A stretch of DNA of 64,000 nt from Mycobacterium interjectum (GCA_002102225.1 LQPB01000082.1:1-64000); one strand, 5' to 3'; positions 23,881 to 33,387 are shown, counted from the stretch's first letter. Notes: generated from the sequence alone by a model not told the origin. Numbers and translations: made by a program.

Positions 23881-25436
23881 CTCGGCGCGACGTCCAATCC
23901 CTGGGCGGCGGCGATGGCCGCGCGGGCCCATTCGTGCCGGAACACCGCCGGCGAGATGCGGTCACGGCGAATCATTTCGAGGTCAATGGCTTTCCCGGTG
24001 ATCACCGCGTTGGGTACCCGGAAGGAGAAGGCGGGCCCCTCGGTGGCGATGGCCAGGATGGCGTCGCTGTCCGTGAAATTGTTGGCCACCATGGCATTTT
24101 CGGCCCACTTGAACGGCTTGAGGCCGCCGAAGTTGGGGACGTACACCACCCAGAGCCGGGTGCTGCGCCCGTCGTAGAGCCTGGTGAGCGCCCGGTTCAC
24201 GGCGTCGTACTCGAGGGGGCCGAGCACGCCCACCTGGTCGGTGATCTGCCCCGACAGCTTGATCGGCGCGGGCCCGGCGTTGCCCGGGGCCGCGGCGGTG
24301 CCGCCGGGTGCCGGCGGGGCGGCCGACTGCGCGGGCGCGGTGGCGTTGTTGTGCTGGTGATTTCGGGTGGCGAGCGTGCGAACGCCGAAGTAGGCGCCCA
24401 CCGCCACCACCGCCACGGCGACCAGCGCCCCGATCGCCACCGCCGGTCCCCGGGACCCGCCGCGGGCCCTGGGCGGGGTGGCCGGCGCGCCGCGGGGCTT
24501 GGCGATGACCTCGGTCGGTGCCGCGATGACCTCGGTGGCACCGGCCGTCACCTCGGACGCGGCGGTGCGCAGCTGGCTACCGAGCGCCGCCGCGAAGTCG
24601 GCGCACGTCGGGTAGCGCTCTTCGGGCTTCTTGGCGAGCGCTTTGGCGATCGGGCCGTCGAGGTCGGCCAGCTCGGGGCGGCGTTCGCTGATGTTCGGCG
24701 GCGGCGCGGACAGATGCTGGGTGATGACCACCGCCGGGTTGGAGTGGCGGAACGGCGCCGACCCGGTTAGCAGGTCGAACGCGGTGCAGCCGAGCGCGTA
24801 TTGATCGGCCCGTCCGTCCAGATCCGCGCCCTGCAGCTGCTCGGGCGCGCAGTAGGCGGTGGTGCCCACCAGCATGTTGGTCGCGGTCAGCCCGCTGATG
24901 TCACCCAGCTCGCGGGCGATGCCGAAGTCGGCCAGCAGGATCCGCCGCCGGGGGCTCGCGTCGGTCAGCAGGATGTTCGCCGGCTTGACGTCGCGATGCA
25001 GCAGCCCGCGTTCGTGGGCGTAGTCAAGGGCGTCGGCGACGGCCGAAATGATCTCCACCACAACGGCTTTCGGCATTCCCGACGGGTATTTCGTGCGCTG
25101 CAGCCGTGCGGCGTCGGTTCCCTCCACGTAGTCCATCGAGATCCACAGCTGCCCGTCGTACTCGCCGCGGTCGTGGATGCCGACGATGTGCTCGTGGTAC
25201 AGGCTCGCGGCCAGGTCGGCCTCCCGGTTGAACCGCTGGCGGAATTCGTCGTTCGCGGTCAGCTCGCGCGGCAAGATCTTCAGGGCGTCGCGGCGGGGCA
25301 GCCGCGGGTGCTGCGCCAGATACACCTGGCCCATGCCGCCCGACCCGAGCCGCCGAATGATCGTGTACCCGGCGAACACCTGCCCCTCGGTCAGGCCTTC
25401 GCTCCGGCCTGCCGCGCCCGCATCGCTGTTCGGCAT
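23877..25436 (-). CDS. PknF-like serine/threonine protein kinase with extracellular TPM-like domain
   Basis: The 519-residue protein has a complete N-terminal kinase: glycine loop LGSGGMGQVYLA, catalytic Lys53 (DALKIL), HRDVKPANIL, DFG and GTTAYCAPE. A Pro/Thr-rich linker leads to one membrane helix at about residues 330-355. The outer part (about 395-519: LWVVYVPNFGG, DSDAILAIATEGPAF) resembles the TPM/TLP18.3 phosphatase-like domain. The kinase half is closest to M. tuberculosis PknF as I recall it. It is inserted between hisI and the antiporter gene, a place with no kinase in M. tuberculosis. TAACAT ending six bases before the ATG suggests a leaderless mRNA. Confidence 0.85.
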   Translation of the reverse strand: MPNSDAGAAGRSEGLTEGQVFAGYTIIRRLGSGGMGQVYLAQHPRLPRRDALKILPRELTANDEFRQRFNREADLAASLYHEHIVGIHDRGEYDGQLWISMDYVEGTDAARLQRTKYPSGMPKAVVVEIISAVADALDYAHERGLLHRDVKPANILLTDASPRRRILLADFGIARELGDISGLTATNMLVGTTAYCAPEQLQGADLDGRADQYALGCTAFDLLTGSAPFRHSNPAVVITQHLSAPPPNISERRPELADLDGPIAKALAKKPEERYPTCADFAAALGSQLRTAASEVTAGATEVIAAPTEVIAKPRGAPATPPRARGGSRGPAVAIGALVAVAVVAVGAYFGVRTLATRNHQHNNATAPAQSAAPPAPGGTAAAPGNAGPAPIKLSGQITDQVGVLGPLEYDAVNRALTRLYDGRSTRLWVVYVPNFGGLKPFKWAENAMVANNFTDSDAILAIATEGPAFSFRVPNAVITGKAIDLEMIRRDRISPAVFRHEWARAAIAAAQGLDVAPS

Positions 25437-25442
25437 GTGAGC

Positions 25443-25448
25443 ATGTTA
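25443..25448 (-). promoter_or_regulatory. -10 box for leaderless kinase mRNA
   Basis: TAACAT on the minus strand is followed by six bases and the ATG at 25436. The divergent gap to the AraC gene is only 51 bases. Confidence 0.4.
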
Positions 25449-25487
25449 CTGAGGGCCGAGGCCCGAAGATGGCAGAAAGGACCTGCC

Positions 25488-26342
25488 GTGGTGTACCGAC
25501 CCACGCTCTACCGGCCGCCACCGCCCCTGGCCGAATACGTCGAATTCTTCGGGCATTGGCGACACCGCGGGCCCAGCTACCGGAGCCGCGCGCTGCCGCG
25601 CGGCGCGGTGACCATTGTCTTCGACGTCGGTCGGCGCCAGCAATTGGACTTCTACACCGCCGACGGGAGCACCCGCCTGCCGGTTCCGCCCGCGGTCGTG
25701 ACGGGGCCGCACCGCGCGTCGTACATCACCGACATCGCGGCCGACGAGCCCGCGATGGCGATCCACTTCCGGCCCGGCGGGGCTTTTCCGTTTCTCGGGA
25801 TTCCGCTCGGCGACGTGGCGGACGTGGCCGTCGGCCTGGAGGAGATTTGGGGGCGCGGCGGGCGCGCGGTGCACGAGCGCCTGATCGCGGCCCCGTCGGT
25901 AGCCGCCCGCTTCGGCATCCTCGAACAGTTTCTGCTGTCGCGGGCGCGGTTGTCGGTGCGCCGCGATCCCGGTGTCGCCGCCGCGCTGGCCGCGATCGAG
26001 GCCGACCCCTCGGTGCGGATGGCGGAGGTGCGCCGCCTGACGGGGTGGTCGACCAAGCGGATGATCGCGCGGTTCCGGGCCGAGGTCGGCCTGGCGCCGA
26101 AAACCTATGCGCGGGTGCGCCGCCTGCAGGCGGCGCTGCGCCGCCTCGGGGAGGGGACGACGGGCGGGGCGCGCCTCGCGGCGGACGCCGGCTATTTCGA
26201 CCAGGCGCACTTCGTGCGCGACTTTCGCTCGTTCACCGCGATGACGCCCACGCAATACGGCCGGCAGCGGCTCGTGCTGCCCAGCCATGTCCCGGTCGGG
26301 CGGCACAAATATCCAATACCGGCGGCGTCCGGGCGGCCATGA
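25488..26342 (+). CDS. AraC-family transcriptional regulator
   Basis: The 284-residue protein has an N-terminal sensor-like domain (YVEFFGHWRHRGPSYRSRAL) and a C-terminal pair of helix-turn-helix motifs (VRRLTGWSTKRMIARFRAEV and AADAGYFDQAHFVRDFRSF, ending TPTQY). The signal is unknown. GTGs at 25488 and 25491 follow an AAAGGA site. An upstream ATG at 25443 is possible but less supported. It is divergent from the kinase gene, and the methyltransferase starts seven bases after its stop, so it may control that gene. Confidence 0.82.
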   Translation: MVYRPTLYRPPPPLAEYVEFFGHWRHRGPSYRSRALPRGAVTIVFDVGRRQQLDFYTADGSTRLPVPPAVVTGPHRASYITDIAADEPAMAIHFRPGGAFPFLGIPLGDVADVAVGLEEIWGRGGRAVHERLIAAPSVAARFGILEQFLLSRARLSVRRDPGVAAALAAIEADPSVRMAEVRRLTGWSTKRMIARFRAEVGLAPKTYARVRRLQAALRRLGEGTTGGARLAADAGYFDQAHFVRDFRSFTAMTPTQYGRQRLVLPSHVPVGRHKYPIPAASGRP

Positions 26343-26349
26343 TCGGCGC

Positions 26350-27183
26350 ATGGACAGCACCAGAGCCGCGGTAGCGGCCACCGGACTCCTCGCGGCCGCG
26401 GTGCGCGCCGAGGAATCCCGGCGCGACGACCCGCTTTTCACCGACCCGTTCGCGGAACGGCTGGCTGGCGACGACGGTCGACGGTTGCTCGCCGACGCCG
26501 TCGCCGCGACCGGGCAGTCGCTCGCCGAGATCGCCATCCGCACCCGGTTTTTCGACGAGGCGCTGCTGGACGCGCACCGCGACGGCGCGGTGCGGGTGGT
26601 GATTCTGGCCGCGGGCATGGACGCTCGCGCGTACCGCCTGCCGTGGCGGCCGGGAACGACGGTCTACGAGGTGGACCAGCCGCAGGTGATCGCGACCAAG
26701 GACCAGCGACTGGCAGGCGCGCCGGCCCGGTGCCGGCGCGTCGCGGTGGGCGTCGACCTGGCCGACGATTGGCCGAAAGCCTTGATTTCGCAGGGTTTTA
26801 CGTCGTCGGCAACGACGGCATGGTTGGTCGAGGGATTGTTGCAGTACCTCGACGCACCGGCCGTCGACACCCTGTTCGCGCGCATCGACTCGCTGTCGTC
26901 GCCGGGGGATGTGCTGTTCTACAACGCGATCGGCCAAACACTGCTGGACGCGCCGTTCCTGCGGTCGACGCAGGAATTCATGCGCCGGCTCGGCGCGCCC
27001 TGGACGTTCGGCACCGACGCGCCGGCCGCCCTCGTCGAGCGGCACGGCTGGGCCGCCGTGGTCACCGATGTGGCCGAACCCGGGGCCAGGTGGCACCGGT
27101 GGGAGCACCCGGTCGTCCCGCTGGACGTGCCCGGCGTGCCGCGCGGCTACTTCGTGGTGGCGACGAAGGCGACAAAGGTTTGA
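26350..27183 (+). CDS. class I SAM-dependent methyltransferase (LCM/TIGR00027 type)
   Basis: The 277-residue protein starts MDSTRAAVAATGLLAAAVRA and has the mycobacterial methyltransferase pattern RTRFFDEALL, VVILAAGMDARAYRLPW (SAM site), YEVDQP and WLVEGLLQYL. Mycobacteria carry many such paralogs, related to leucine carboxyl methyltransferases. Some act on polyketides or small molecules. The target is unknown. The ATG at 26350 lies seven bases after the AraC stop, so the two are probably co-transcribed. Confidence 0.85.
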   Translation: MDSTRAAVAATGLLAAAVRAEESRRDDPLFTDPFAERLAGDDGRRLLADAVAATGQSLAEIAIRTRFFDEALLDAHRDGAVRVVILAAGMDARAYRLPWRPGTTVYEVDQPQVIATKDQRLAGAPARCRRVAVGVDLADDWPKALISQGFTSSATTAWLVEGLLQYLDAPAVDTLFARIDSLSSPGDVLFYNAIGQTLLDAPFLRSTQEFMRRLGAPWTFGTDAPAALVERHGWAAVVTDVAEPGARWHRWEHPVVPLDVPGVPRGYFVVATKATKV

Positions 27184-27249
27184 ACAAAGGTATGAACTCG
27201 GCCTGACCCGTCGGGCGCAGGCGCGCGTCATCGGTGAGAATGGCGGGCG

Positions 27250-28353
27250 ATGCTGAAACGGCTGTCGTGGGCCTCCTGGACCGCGGTGGTGCCGCTGGTC
27301 GCCGTCGTCGTGCTGATGGCCACCTGGCACGAACACCTCGGGCCGGCGCTGATCGCGTTGCAGGCCGCGCTGTTGGTCGGTGCCGTGCTGGCCGCCGTCC
27401 AGCACGCGGAGGTGGTCGCGGCCCGCGTCGGCGAGCCGTTCGGGTCGCTGGTGCTCGCGGGCGCGGTGACGGTCATCGAGGTGGCCCTCATCGTCGAATT
27501 GATGGCGTCCGGGGGCAACGAGGCGGCCACGCTGGCCCGTGACACCGCGTTCGCCGCGTTCATGATCACCACCAACGGGATCGCGGGTCTGTCGCTGTTG
27601 TGGGGCTCCCGCCGGTACGGCGTGACGTTGTTCAACGCCGAGGGCAGCGGAGCCGCGCTGGCCACCATCACCACGTTGGCGACGCTCAGCCTCGCCCTGC
27701 CCGCGTTCACCATCAGCCACCCGGGCAAGGAGTTCTCGCCCGGGCAGCTGATCTTCGCCGCGGTCGCGTCGCTGCTGCTGTACCTGCTGTTCGTCTTCAC
27801 CCAGACCGTGCGGCACCGCGACTTTTTTCTGCCCGTCGCGCAGCGGGGGCAAAAGAAGCTCTTCGAGGAGGACGAGAACCACGCCGATCCGCCGACCGCC
27901 CGGTCGGCGCTGATCAGCCTGGTGCTGCTGCTGGTCGCGCTGGTCGCGGTGGTGGGTCTGGCCGAACAGGAATCGCCAGCGGTCGAACGCCTGGTGACCG
28001 CCGCCGGATTCCCGCAGACGTTCGTCGGGGTGGTGATCGCGATGCTGGTGCTGCTGCCCGAGACGCTCGCGGCCGTGCGTGCGGCGCGGCGCGGCCGCAT
28101 CCAGACCAGCCTGAACCTGGCCTACGGCTCGGCGATGGCCAGCATCGGGCTGACCATCCCGGCGATCGCGCTGGCCAGCATCTGGCTCAAGGGCCCACTG
28201 GTGCTCGGCCTGGCGCCCACCCAGCTGGTGCTGCTCGCGCTGACGGTGGTGATCAGCATGTTGACGGTGGTGCCCGGCCGGGCCACGCGGCTGCAGGGCG
28301 AGGTGCACCTGGTGTTGCTGGCCGCGTACGTGTTCCTGGCGGTGATCCCCTGA
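27250..28353 (+). CDS. chaA: calcium/proton antiporter of the CaCA family
   Basis: The 367-residue protein has about eleven hydrophobic segments and two inverted CaCA repeats, each with the acidic motif (VTVIEVALIVELM near residue 75 and VLLPETLAAVRAARRGRIQTSLNLAYGSA near 270). A central acidic loop (KKLFEEDENHADPP) separates the halves. It corresponds to Rv1607. The likely role is export of calcium or other cations in exchange for protons at the cytoplasmic membrane. GAGAAT ends eight bases before the ATG, so a leaderless start is possible. Confidence 0.88.
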   Translation: MLKRLSWASWTAVVPLVAVVVLMATWHEHLGPALIALQAALLVGAVLAAVQHAEVVAARVGEPFGSLVLAGAVTVIEVALIVELMASGGNEAATLARDTAFAAFMITTNGIAGLSLLWGSRRYGVTLFNAEGSGAALATITTLATLSLALPAFTISHPGKEFSPGQLIFAAVASLLLYLLFVFTQTVRHRDFFLPVAQRGQKKLFEEDENHADPPTARSALISLVLLLVALVAVVGLAEQESPAVERLVTAAGFPQTFVGVVIAMLVLLPETLAAVRAARRGRIQTSLNLAYGSAMASIGLTIPAIALASIWLKGPLVLGLAPTQLVLLALTVVISMLTVVPGRATRLQGEVHLVLLAAYVFLAVIP

Positions 28354-28378
28354 CAGGTGCCGCGCCGGGCCGGACGCG

Positions 28379-28843
28379 CTAGGCGGAAGAACGCGCCCGC
28401 AGCGTCTCCAGCGCTTTGTCGGCGTGGGTGTCCATGCTGAATTCGCTGGCGATGACGTCGAGCACCCTGCGGTCGGTGTCGATGACAAACGTCGTGCGCT
28501 TGACCGGCATCAGCTTGCCCAGCAGGCCGCGCTTGACGCCGAACTGCGTGGCGACGGTGCCCTCGGTGTCCGACAGCAGCGGGTAGTCGAACTTGCGCAG
28601 GTCGGCGAACTTGGCCTGTTTCTCGACGGGATCGGCGCTGATGCCGACCCGGTTGGCCCCGACCGCGGCGAATTCCGAGGCCAGGTCGCGGAAGTGGCAG
28701 GCCTCCTTGGTGCAGCCGGGCGTCATCGCGGCGGGGTAGAAGAACAGGACCACGGGGCCGTCGGCCAGCAGGTCGCTGAGCTTGCGGGGCGTACCCGTCT
28801 GGTCGGGGAGCTCGAAGTCGGCCACGGTGTCACCAGGTTTCAT
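28379..28843 (-). CDS. bcpB: bacterioferritin comigratory protein-type peroxiredoxin
   Basis: This thiol peroxidase of the BCP/PrxQ family reduces peroxides with its peroxidatic Cys44 in MTPGCTKEAC. Cys49 sits five residues on, as in atypical two-cysteine members. The ATG at 28843 (MKPGDTVADFEL) is the normal family start and gives 154 residues. An in-frame start 21 bases upstream is less likely. It corresponds to Rv1608c, converges on the antiporter gene and is divergent from trpE. Confidence 0.9.
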   Translation of the reverse strand: MKPGDTVADFELPDQTGTPRKLSDLLADGPVVLFFYPAAMTPGCTKEACHFRDLASEFAAVGANRVGISADPVEKQAKFADLRKFDYPLLSDTEGTVATQFGVKRGLLGKLMPVKRTTFVIDTDRRVLDVIASEFSMDTHADKALETLRARSSA

Positions 28844-28952
28844 GGGCGTCACGCTACGCCGCATCGCCCGACTTCTCTTCGGCCCGTTGCGGGCCGCGTC
28901 GGCGTCGGGCTACGCCGGATCGGCTCGCCGACCCATCTGGGAGGATGGGTCG

Positions 28953-30491
28953 GTGCACGCCCACCTCGCCGCCACCACCTCACGGGAGGAGTTCCGCCAT
29001 CTCGCGGCGGAGCACCGTGTGGTTCCGGTGACCCGCAAGGTCTTGGCCGACAGCGAGACTCCACTGTCGGCCTACCGCAAACTCGCCGCGAACCGCCCCG
29101 GCACGTTCCTGCTCGAATCCGCCGAGAACGGCCGGTCGTGGTCGCGATGGTCGTTCGTGGGGGCGGGAGCGCCGTCGGCGCTGACCGTGCGCGACGGCGA
29201 GGCGGTGTGGCTGGGCGCCGTGCCGCGGGACGCGCCGACGGGCGGGGATCCGCTGCACGCGCTGCGGGACACCCTGGAGCTGCTGGCCACGGCCGCGGTG
29301 CCCGGGCTGCCGCCGCTGTCGGGCGGCATGGTCGGGTTCTTCGCCTACGACCTGGTGCGCCGCCTGGAACGGCTGCCCGAGCAGGCCGTCGACGACCTGC
29401 GGTTGCCCGACATGGTGCTGCTGCTCGCCACCGACCTGGCGGCCGTCGACCACCACGAGGGCACCATCACGCTGATCGCCAACGCCGTGAACTGGAACGG
29501 CACCGACGAGCGGGTCGACGAGGCCTACGACGACGCGGTCGCCCGGCTGGACGTGATGACCGGCGCGCTGGGTCAGCCGTTGCCGTCGACGGTGGCCACG
29601 TTCGGCAAGCCGGAGCCGGTGTTCCGGGCGCAGCGCACCGTGGAGGAGTACGGCAAGATCGTCGACTACCTCGTCGAGCAGATCGCTGCCGGCGAGGCGT
29701 TTCAGGTGGTGCCCTCGCAGCGTTTCGAGATGGAAACCCACGTCGATCCCATCGACGTGTACCGGATGCTGCGGGCCACCAACCCGAGCCCGTACATGTA
29801 TCTGTTGCACGTGCCCAATAGCGCTGGGGCAACGGACTTTTCGATCGTCGGCTCCAGCCCGGAGGCGCTGGTCACCGTCGCCGACGGCTGGGCCACCACC
29901 CATCCGATCGCCGGAACCCGCTGGCGCGGGCAGACAGACGAAGAGGATCAGCTGCTGGAAAAGGAGCTGTTGGCCGACGACAAGGAACGCGCCGAGCACC
30001 TGATGCTCGTGGACCTGGGCCGCAACGACCTCGGCCGCGTCTGCACGCCGGGGACGGTGCGCGTCGACGACTACAGCCACATCGAACGCTATAGCCACGT
30101 CATGCACCTGGTGTCGACGGTGACAGGGATGCTCGGCGAGGGCCGGACCGCGCTGGACGCGGTGACGGCCTGCTTCCCGGCCGGCACGCTGTCGGGCGCG
30201 CCCAAGGTGCGGGCCATGGAGCTGATCGAAGAGGTGGAGAAGACGCGCCGCGGCCTGTACGGCGGTGTGGTCGGCTACCTCGACTTCGCCGGCAACGCCG
30301 ATTTCGCGATCGCCATCCGCACCGCGCTGATGCGCGACGGCACCGCCTTCGTGCAGGCCGGCGGCGGCGTGGTAGCCGATTCCAACGGCCCCTACGAATA
30401 CACGGAGGCCGCCAACAAGGCGCGGGCGGTGCTCAACGCGATCGCGGCCGCCGAGACGCTGACGGCGCCGCAGCCGGGCCGCAATGGCTGA
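28953..30491 (+). CDS. trpE: anthranilate synthase component I
   Basis: TrpE makes anthranilate from chorismate, using ammonia supplied by a TrpG-type subunit encoded elsewhere. The feedback site LLESAENGRSW, and the catalytic HPIAGTRWRG, ELLADDKERAEHLMLVDLGR and FPAGTLSGAPKVRAME motifs are intact. The GTG at 28953 has GGAGG eight bases upstream and matches the M. tuberculosis start, giving 512 residues. I see no Trp-rich leader peptide in the 109-base gap before it. It overlaps the next gene by eight bases. Confidence 0.95.
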   Translation: MHAHLAATTSREEFRHLAAEHRVVPVTRKVLADSETPLSAYRKLAANRPGTFLLESAENGRSWSRWSFVGAGAPSALTVRDGEAVWLGAVPRDAPTGGDPLHALRDTLELLATAAVPGLPPLSGGMVGFFAYDLVRRLERLPEQAVDDLRLPDMVLLLATDLAAVDHHEGTITLIANAVNWNGTDERVDEAYDDAVARLDVMTGALGQPLPSTVATFGKPEPVFRAQRTVEEYGKIVDYLVEQIAAGEAFQVVPSQRFEMETHVDPIDVYRMLRATNPSPYMYLLHVPNSAGATDFSIVGSSPEALVTVADGWATTHPIAGTRWRGQTDEEDQLLEKELLADDKERAEHLMLVDLGRNDLGRVCTPGTVRVDDYSHIERYSHVMHLVSTVTGMLGEGRTALDAVTACFPAGTLSGAPKVRAMELIEEVEKTRRGLYGGVVGYLDFAGNADFAIAIRTALMRDGTAFVQAGGGVVADSNGPYEYTEAANKARAVLNAIAAAETLTAPQPGRNG

Positions 30492-31161
30492 GGCGCGCCC
30501 GGCCCGGGCGGGTCGGGTCACGATCGTCGTCGCCCAGCTGCTGCTGGTGGTGGCGGCGGCGGCGCTGTGGGTGGCGTCGCGGCTGCCGTGGGTGGTGGTC
30601 CGCTCGTTCGACGGGCTGGGCCAGCCGAAGCAGGCGACGCTGTCCGGGGCGACGTGGTCGTCGGCGCTGCTGCCGTTGGCGCTGCTCATGCTGGCCACCG
30701 CGGTCGCGGCCCTCGCCGTGCGCGGCTGGCCGCTGCGGGTGCTGGCGGGGCTGCTGGCGGTGGCCAGCCTCGCCGTCGGCTATCTCGGGGTCAGCCTGTG
30801 GGTGATTCCCGACGTGGCGGTGCGCGGCGCCGACCTGGCGCATATCCCGGTGATGTTCCTGGTGGGAAGCGAGCGGCGGTACTGGGGGGCAGGCATCGCC
30901 GTCGCCGCCGCGGTGTGCACGCTGGCCGCGGCCGTGCTGTTGATGCGGTCGGCGAAGCTGGCCCGCGAAAGCGCAACGAAATACGCCGCGCCCGCGACCC
31001 GCCGATCGAATGCGCGACGCGAAGACGCCGGCGGGGCGATGCTGGAGGGGAGCGAAAAGCCGGAGAACTCGGATATGTCGGAGCGGATGATTTGGGATGC
31101 GCTTGACGAGGGACGTGACCCGACCGATCGGGCCCGCGAGTCCGACACCGAGGGTCGGTGA
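30484..31161 (+). CDS. trp operon-associated membrane protein (TIGR02234 type)
   Basis: The 225-residue protein has four hydrophobic segments (about 12-30, 58-78, 85-105, 135-158) and a charged cytoplasmic tail. It belongs to the actinobacterial family found between trpE and trpC and corresponds to Rv1610. The function is unknown. The ATG lies eight bases inside trpE, so it is translated with it. A 100-base gap follows before trpC. Confidence 0.85.
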   Translation: MAEARPARAGRVTIVVAQLLLVVAAAALWVASRLPWVVVRSFDGLGQPKQATLSGATWSSALLPLALLMLATAVAALAVRGWPLRVLAGLLAVASLAVGYLGVSLWVIPDVAVRGADLAHIPVMFLVGSERRYWGAGIAVAAAVCTLAAAVLLMRSAKLARESATKYAAPATRRSNARREDAGGAMLEGSEKPENSDMSERMIWDALDEGRDPTDRARESDTEGR

Positions 31162-31261
31162 CGGGCCGCGCGGTGACGGTCGCTACCCTTCATTCACGTC
31201 ATCGGAAATCGGCTAAGTAATCGTGGCGACAGTGTGATGGCAGTGGGAAGGAACGACAGGC

Positions 31262-32080
31262 ATGAGTCCGGCATCCGTGCTTGACTCCATCCTCGAGGGA
31301 GTCCGGGCCGACGTTGCCGCGCGCGAAGCCATTGTCAGCCTGACGGAAATCAAGGCCGCCGCCGCGGCGGCGCCACCCCCGCTGGACGTGATGGCCGCCC
31401 TACGCGAGCCCGGTATCGGCGTCATCGCCGAGGTCAAACGCGCCAGCCCGTCGGCGGGTTCGCTAGCGCCCATTGCCGATCCGGCGAAGCTGGCCCAGGC
31501 CTACGAAGACGGCGGGGCCCGGATCATCAGCGTGCTGACCGAGGAGCGGCGCTTCCGCGGCTCGCTCGACGATCTCGACGCGGTGCGGGCCGCGGTGTCA
31601 ATCCCGGTGTTGCGCAAGGACTTTGTGGTGCAGCCCTATCAGATCCACGAGGCGCGCGCCCACGGTGCCGACATGCTGTTGCTGATCGTCGCCGCGCTGG
31701 AACAGTCCGCGTTGGTGTCGATGCTGGACCGCACCGAATCGCTCGGTATGACGGCCCTGGTCGAAGTGCACACCGAGGAAGAGGCCGACCGGGCACTCAA
31801 GGCCGGGGCCAATGTCATCGGCGTCAACGCCCGCGACCTCGCGACGCTCGAAGTGGACCGGGATTGCTTCGCCCGCATTGCGCCGGGCCTGCCCAGCAAC
31901 GTGATCCGGATCGCCGAATCCGGCGTGCGCGGCACCGGCGACCTGCTGGCCTACGCCGGCGCCGGCGCCGACGCGGTTCTGGTCGGCGAGGGTCTGGTCA
32001 AAAGCGGCGACCCGCGCGCGGCGGTCGCCGATCTGGTCACCGCGGGCACCCATCCGTCCTGCCCCAAACCGTCGCGCTAG
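31262..32080 (+). CDS. trpC: indole-3-glycerol phosphate synthase
   Basis: TrpC closes the indole ring, converting CdRP to indole-3-glycerol phosphate. The 272-residue barrel has the catalytic AEVKRASPSAG, VLRKDFVVQPYQI, EVHTEEE, GVNARDL and AESGVRG motifs. It is monofunctional, without a TrpF domain. The ATG follows GGAAGG. It corresponds to Rv1611. In the 100-base gap upstream TAAGTA near 31215 could be a -10 box for an internal promoter. Confidence 0.95.
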   Translation: MSPASVLDSILEGVRADVAAREAIVSLTEIKAAAAAAPPPLDVMAALREPGIGVIAEVKRASPSAGSLAPIADPAKLAQAYEDGGARIISVLTEERRFRGSLDDLDAVRAAVSIPVLRKDFVVQPYQIHEARAHGADMLLLIVAALEQSALVSMLDRTESLGMTALVEVHTEEEADRALKAGANVIGVNARDLATLEVDRDCFARIAPGLPSNVIRIAESGVRGTGDLLAYAGAGADAVLVGEGLVKSGDPRAAVADLVTAGTHPSCPKPSR

Positions 32081-32115
32081 CCGCCGATGAGCTGTCCCCG
32101 CGTCGAGAATTGGTG

Positions 32116-33387
32116 ATGGTAGACCTGTCCCGCCCGGAGCTTCCGCTTTCGAGTGCGGCCATCGCCGAACCCACCCGTCACGACCCCGACCCGGGTGGTC
32201 ATTTCGGCGGGCCCGGTGGTTTTGGCGGCCGCTACGTCGCCGAGGCGCTGATGGCGGTGATCGAAGAGGTCACCGCCGCCTACGAGAAGGAACGCGTCAA
32301 CCCCGACTTCCTGGACACGCTCGACAAGTTGCAGGCCAACTACACCGGCCGGCCGTCGCCGCTGTACGAGGCCACCCGCCTGTCCGAGCACGCCGGCTCG
32401 GCGCGGATCTTCCTCAAGCGAGAAGACCTGAACCACACCGGATCTCACAAGATCAACAACGTGCTCGGCCAGGCGCTGCTGGCCAAGCGGATGGGCAAGA
32501 ACCGCGTGATCGCCGAGACCGGGGCCGGGCAGCACGGCGTGGCCACGGCCACCGCCTGCGCTTTGCTCGGACTCGATTGCGTGGTCTACATGGGCGCCGT
32601 GGACACGGCCCGGCAGGCGCTCAACGTGGCCCGGATGCGGCTGCTGGGCGCCGAGGTCGTCTCGGTGGAGACCGGCTCGCGGACGCTCAAGGACGCCATC
32701 AACGAGGCGTTTCGCGACTGGGTCACCAACGCCGACGACACGTACTACTGCTTCGGCACCGCGGCCGGACCGCACCCGTTCCCCACCATGGTCCGTGACT
32801 TCCAACGCGTCATCGGCCTGGAGACGCGCGTGCAGATCCAGGCCCAGGCGGGCCGGCTGCCCGATGCCGTCACCGCCTGCATCGGCGGGGGATCCAATGC
32901 GATCGGAATCTTCCACGCCTTCATCGACGATCCCGGCGTGCGACTGGTCGGATTCGAGGCGGCCGGCGACGGCGTCGAGACCGGCAGGCATGCGGCGACG
33001 TTCAGCGGTGGTTCGCCCGGGGCCTTCCAGGGGTCGTTCTCCTACCTGCTGCAGGACGAGGACGGTCAGACGGTCGAATCCCATTCGATCTCAGCGGGTC
33101 TGGACTATCCCGGCGTGGGTCCCGAACACGCCTGGCTGCGGCAGACCGGACGCGCCGAGTACCGGCCCATCACCGACGCCGACGCGATGGACGCGTTCGG
33201 CCTGTTGTGTCGCACCGAAGGCATCATCCCGGCCATCGAATCGGCGCATGCGGTCGCCGGGGCGCTGCGGCTGGGTGCCGAGTTGGGCAGTGGCGCGGTC
33301 ATCGTGGTCAACCTGTCGGGCCGCGGCGACAAGGACGTCGCGACGGCCGCGAAGTGGTTCGGCATTTTGGGGCCCGACGAGCAATGA
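32116..33387 (+). CDS. trpB: tryptophan synthase beta chain
   Basis: TrpB joins indole and serine to tryptophan with PLP. The PLP-lysine motif LNHTGSHKINN, AETGAGQHGVATA and the phosphate loop CIGGGSNAIG are intact. It has 423 residues from the ATG at 32116. A GTG one codon upstream is also possible, and ribosome-site support is weak for both. The stop overlaps the trpA start (ATGA), as expected for subunits made together. Confidence 0.95.
   Translation: MVDLSRPELPLSSAAIAEPTRHDPDPGGHFGGPGGFGGRYVAEALMAVIEEVTAAYEKERVNPDFLDTLDKLQANYTGRPSPLYEATRLSEHAGSARIFLKREDLNHTGSHKINNVLGQALLAKRMGKNRVIAETGAGQHGVATATACALLGLDCVVYMGAVDTARQALNVARMRLLGAEVVSVETGSRTLKDAINEAFRDWVTNADDTYYCFGTAAGPHPFPTMVRDFQRVIGLETRVQIQAQAGRLPDAVTACIGGGSNAIGIFHAFIDDPGVRLVGFEAAGDGVETGRHAATFSGGSPGAFQGSFSYLLQDEDGQTVESHSISAGLDYPGVGPEHAWLRQTGRAEYRPITDADAMDAFGLLCRTEGIIPAIESAHAVAGALRLGAELGSGAVIVVNLSGRGDKDVATAAKWFGILGPDEQ

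Noticed and set aside
28844..28952. A trp attenuator or Trp-rich leader peptide before trpE.
   Set aside because: No short frame with tryptophan codons and no competing hairpins followed by a U tract were seen in the 109-base gap.
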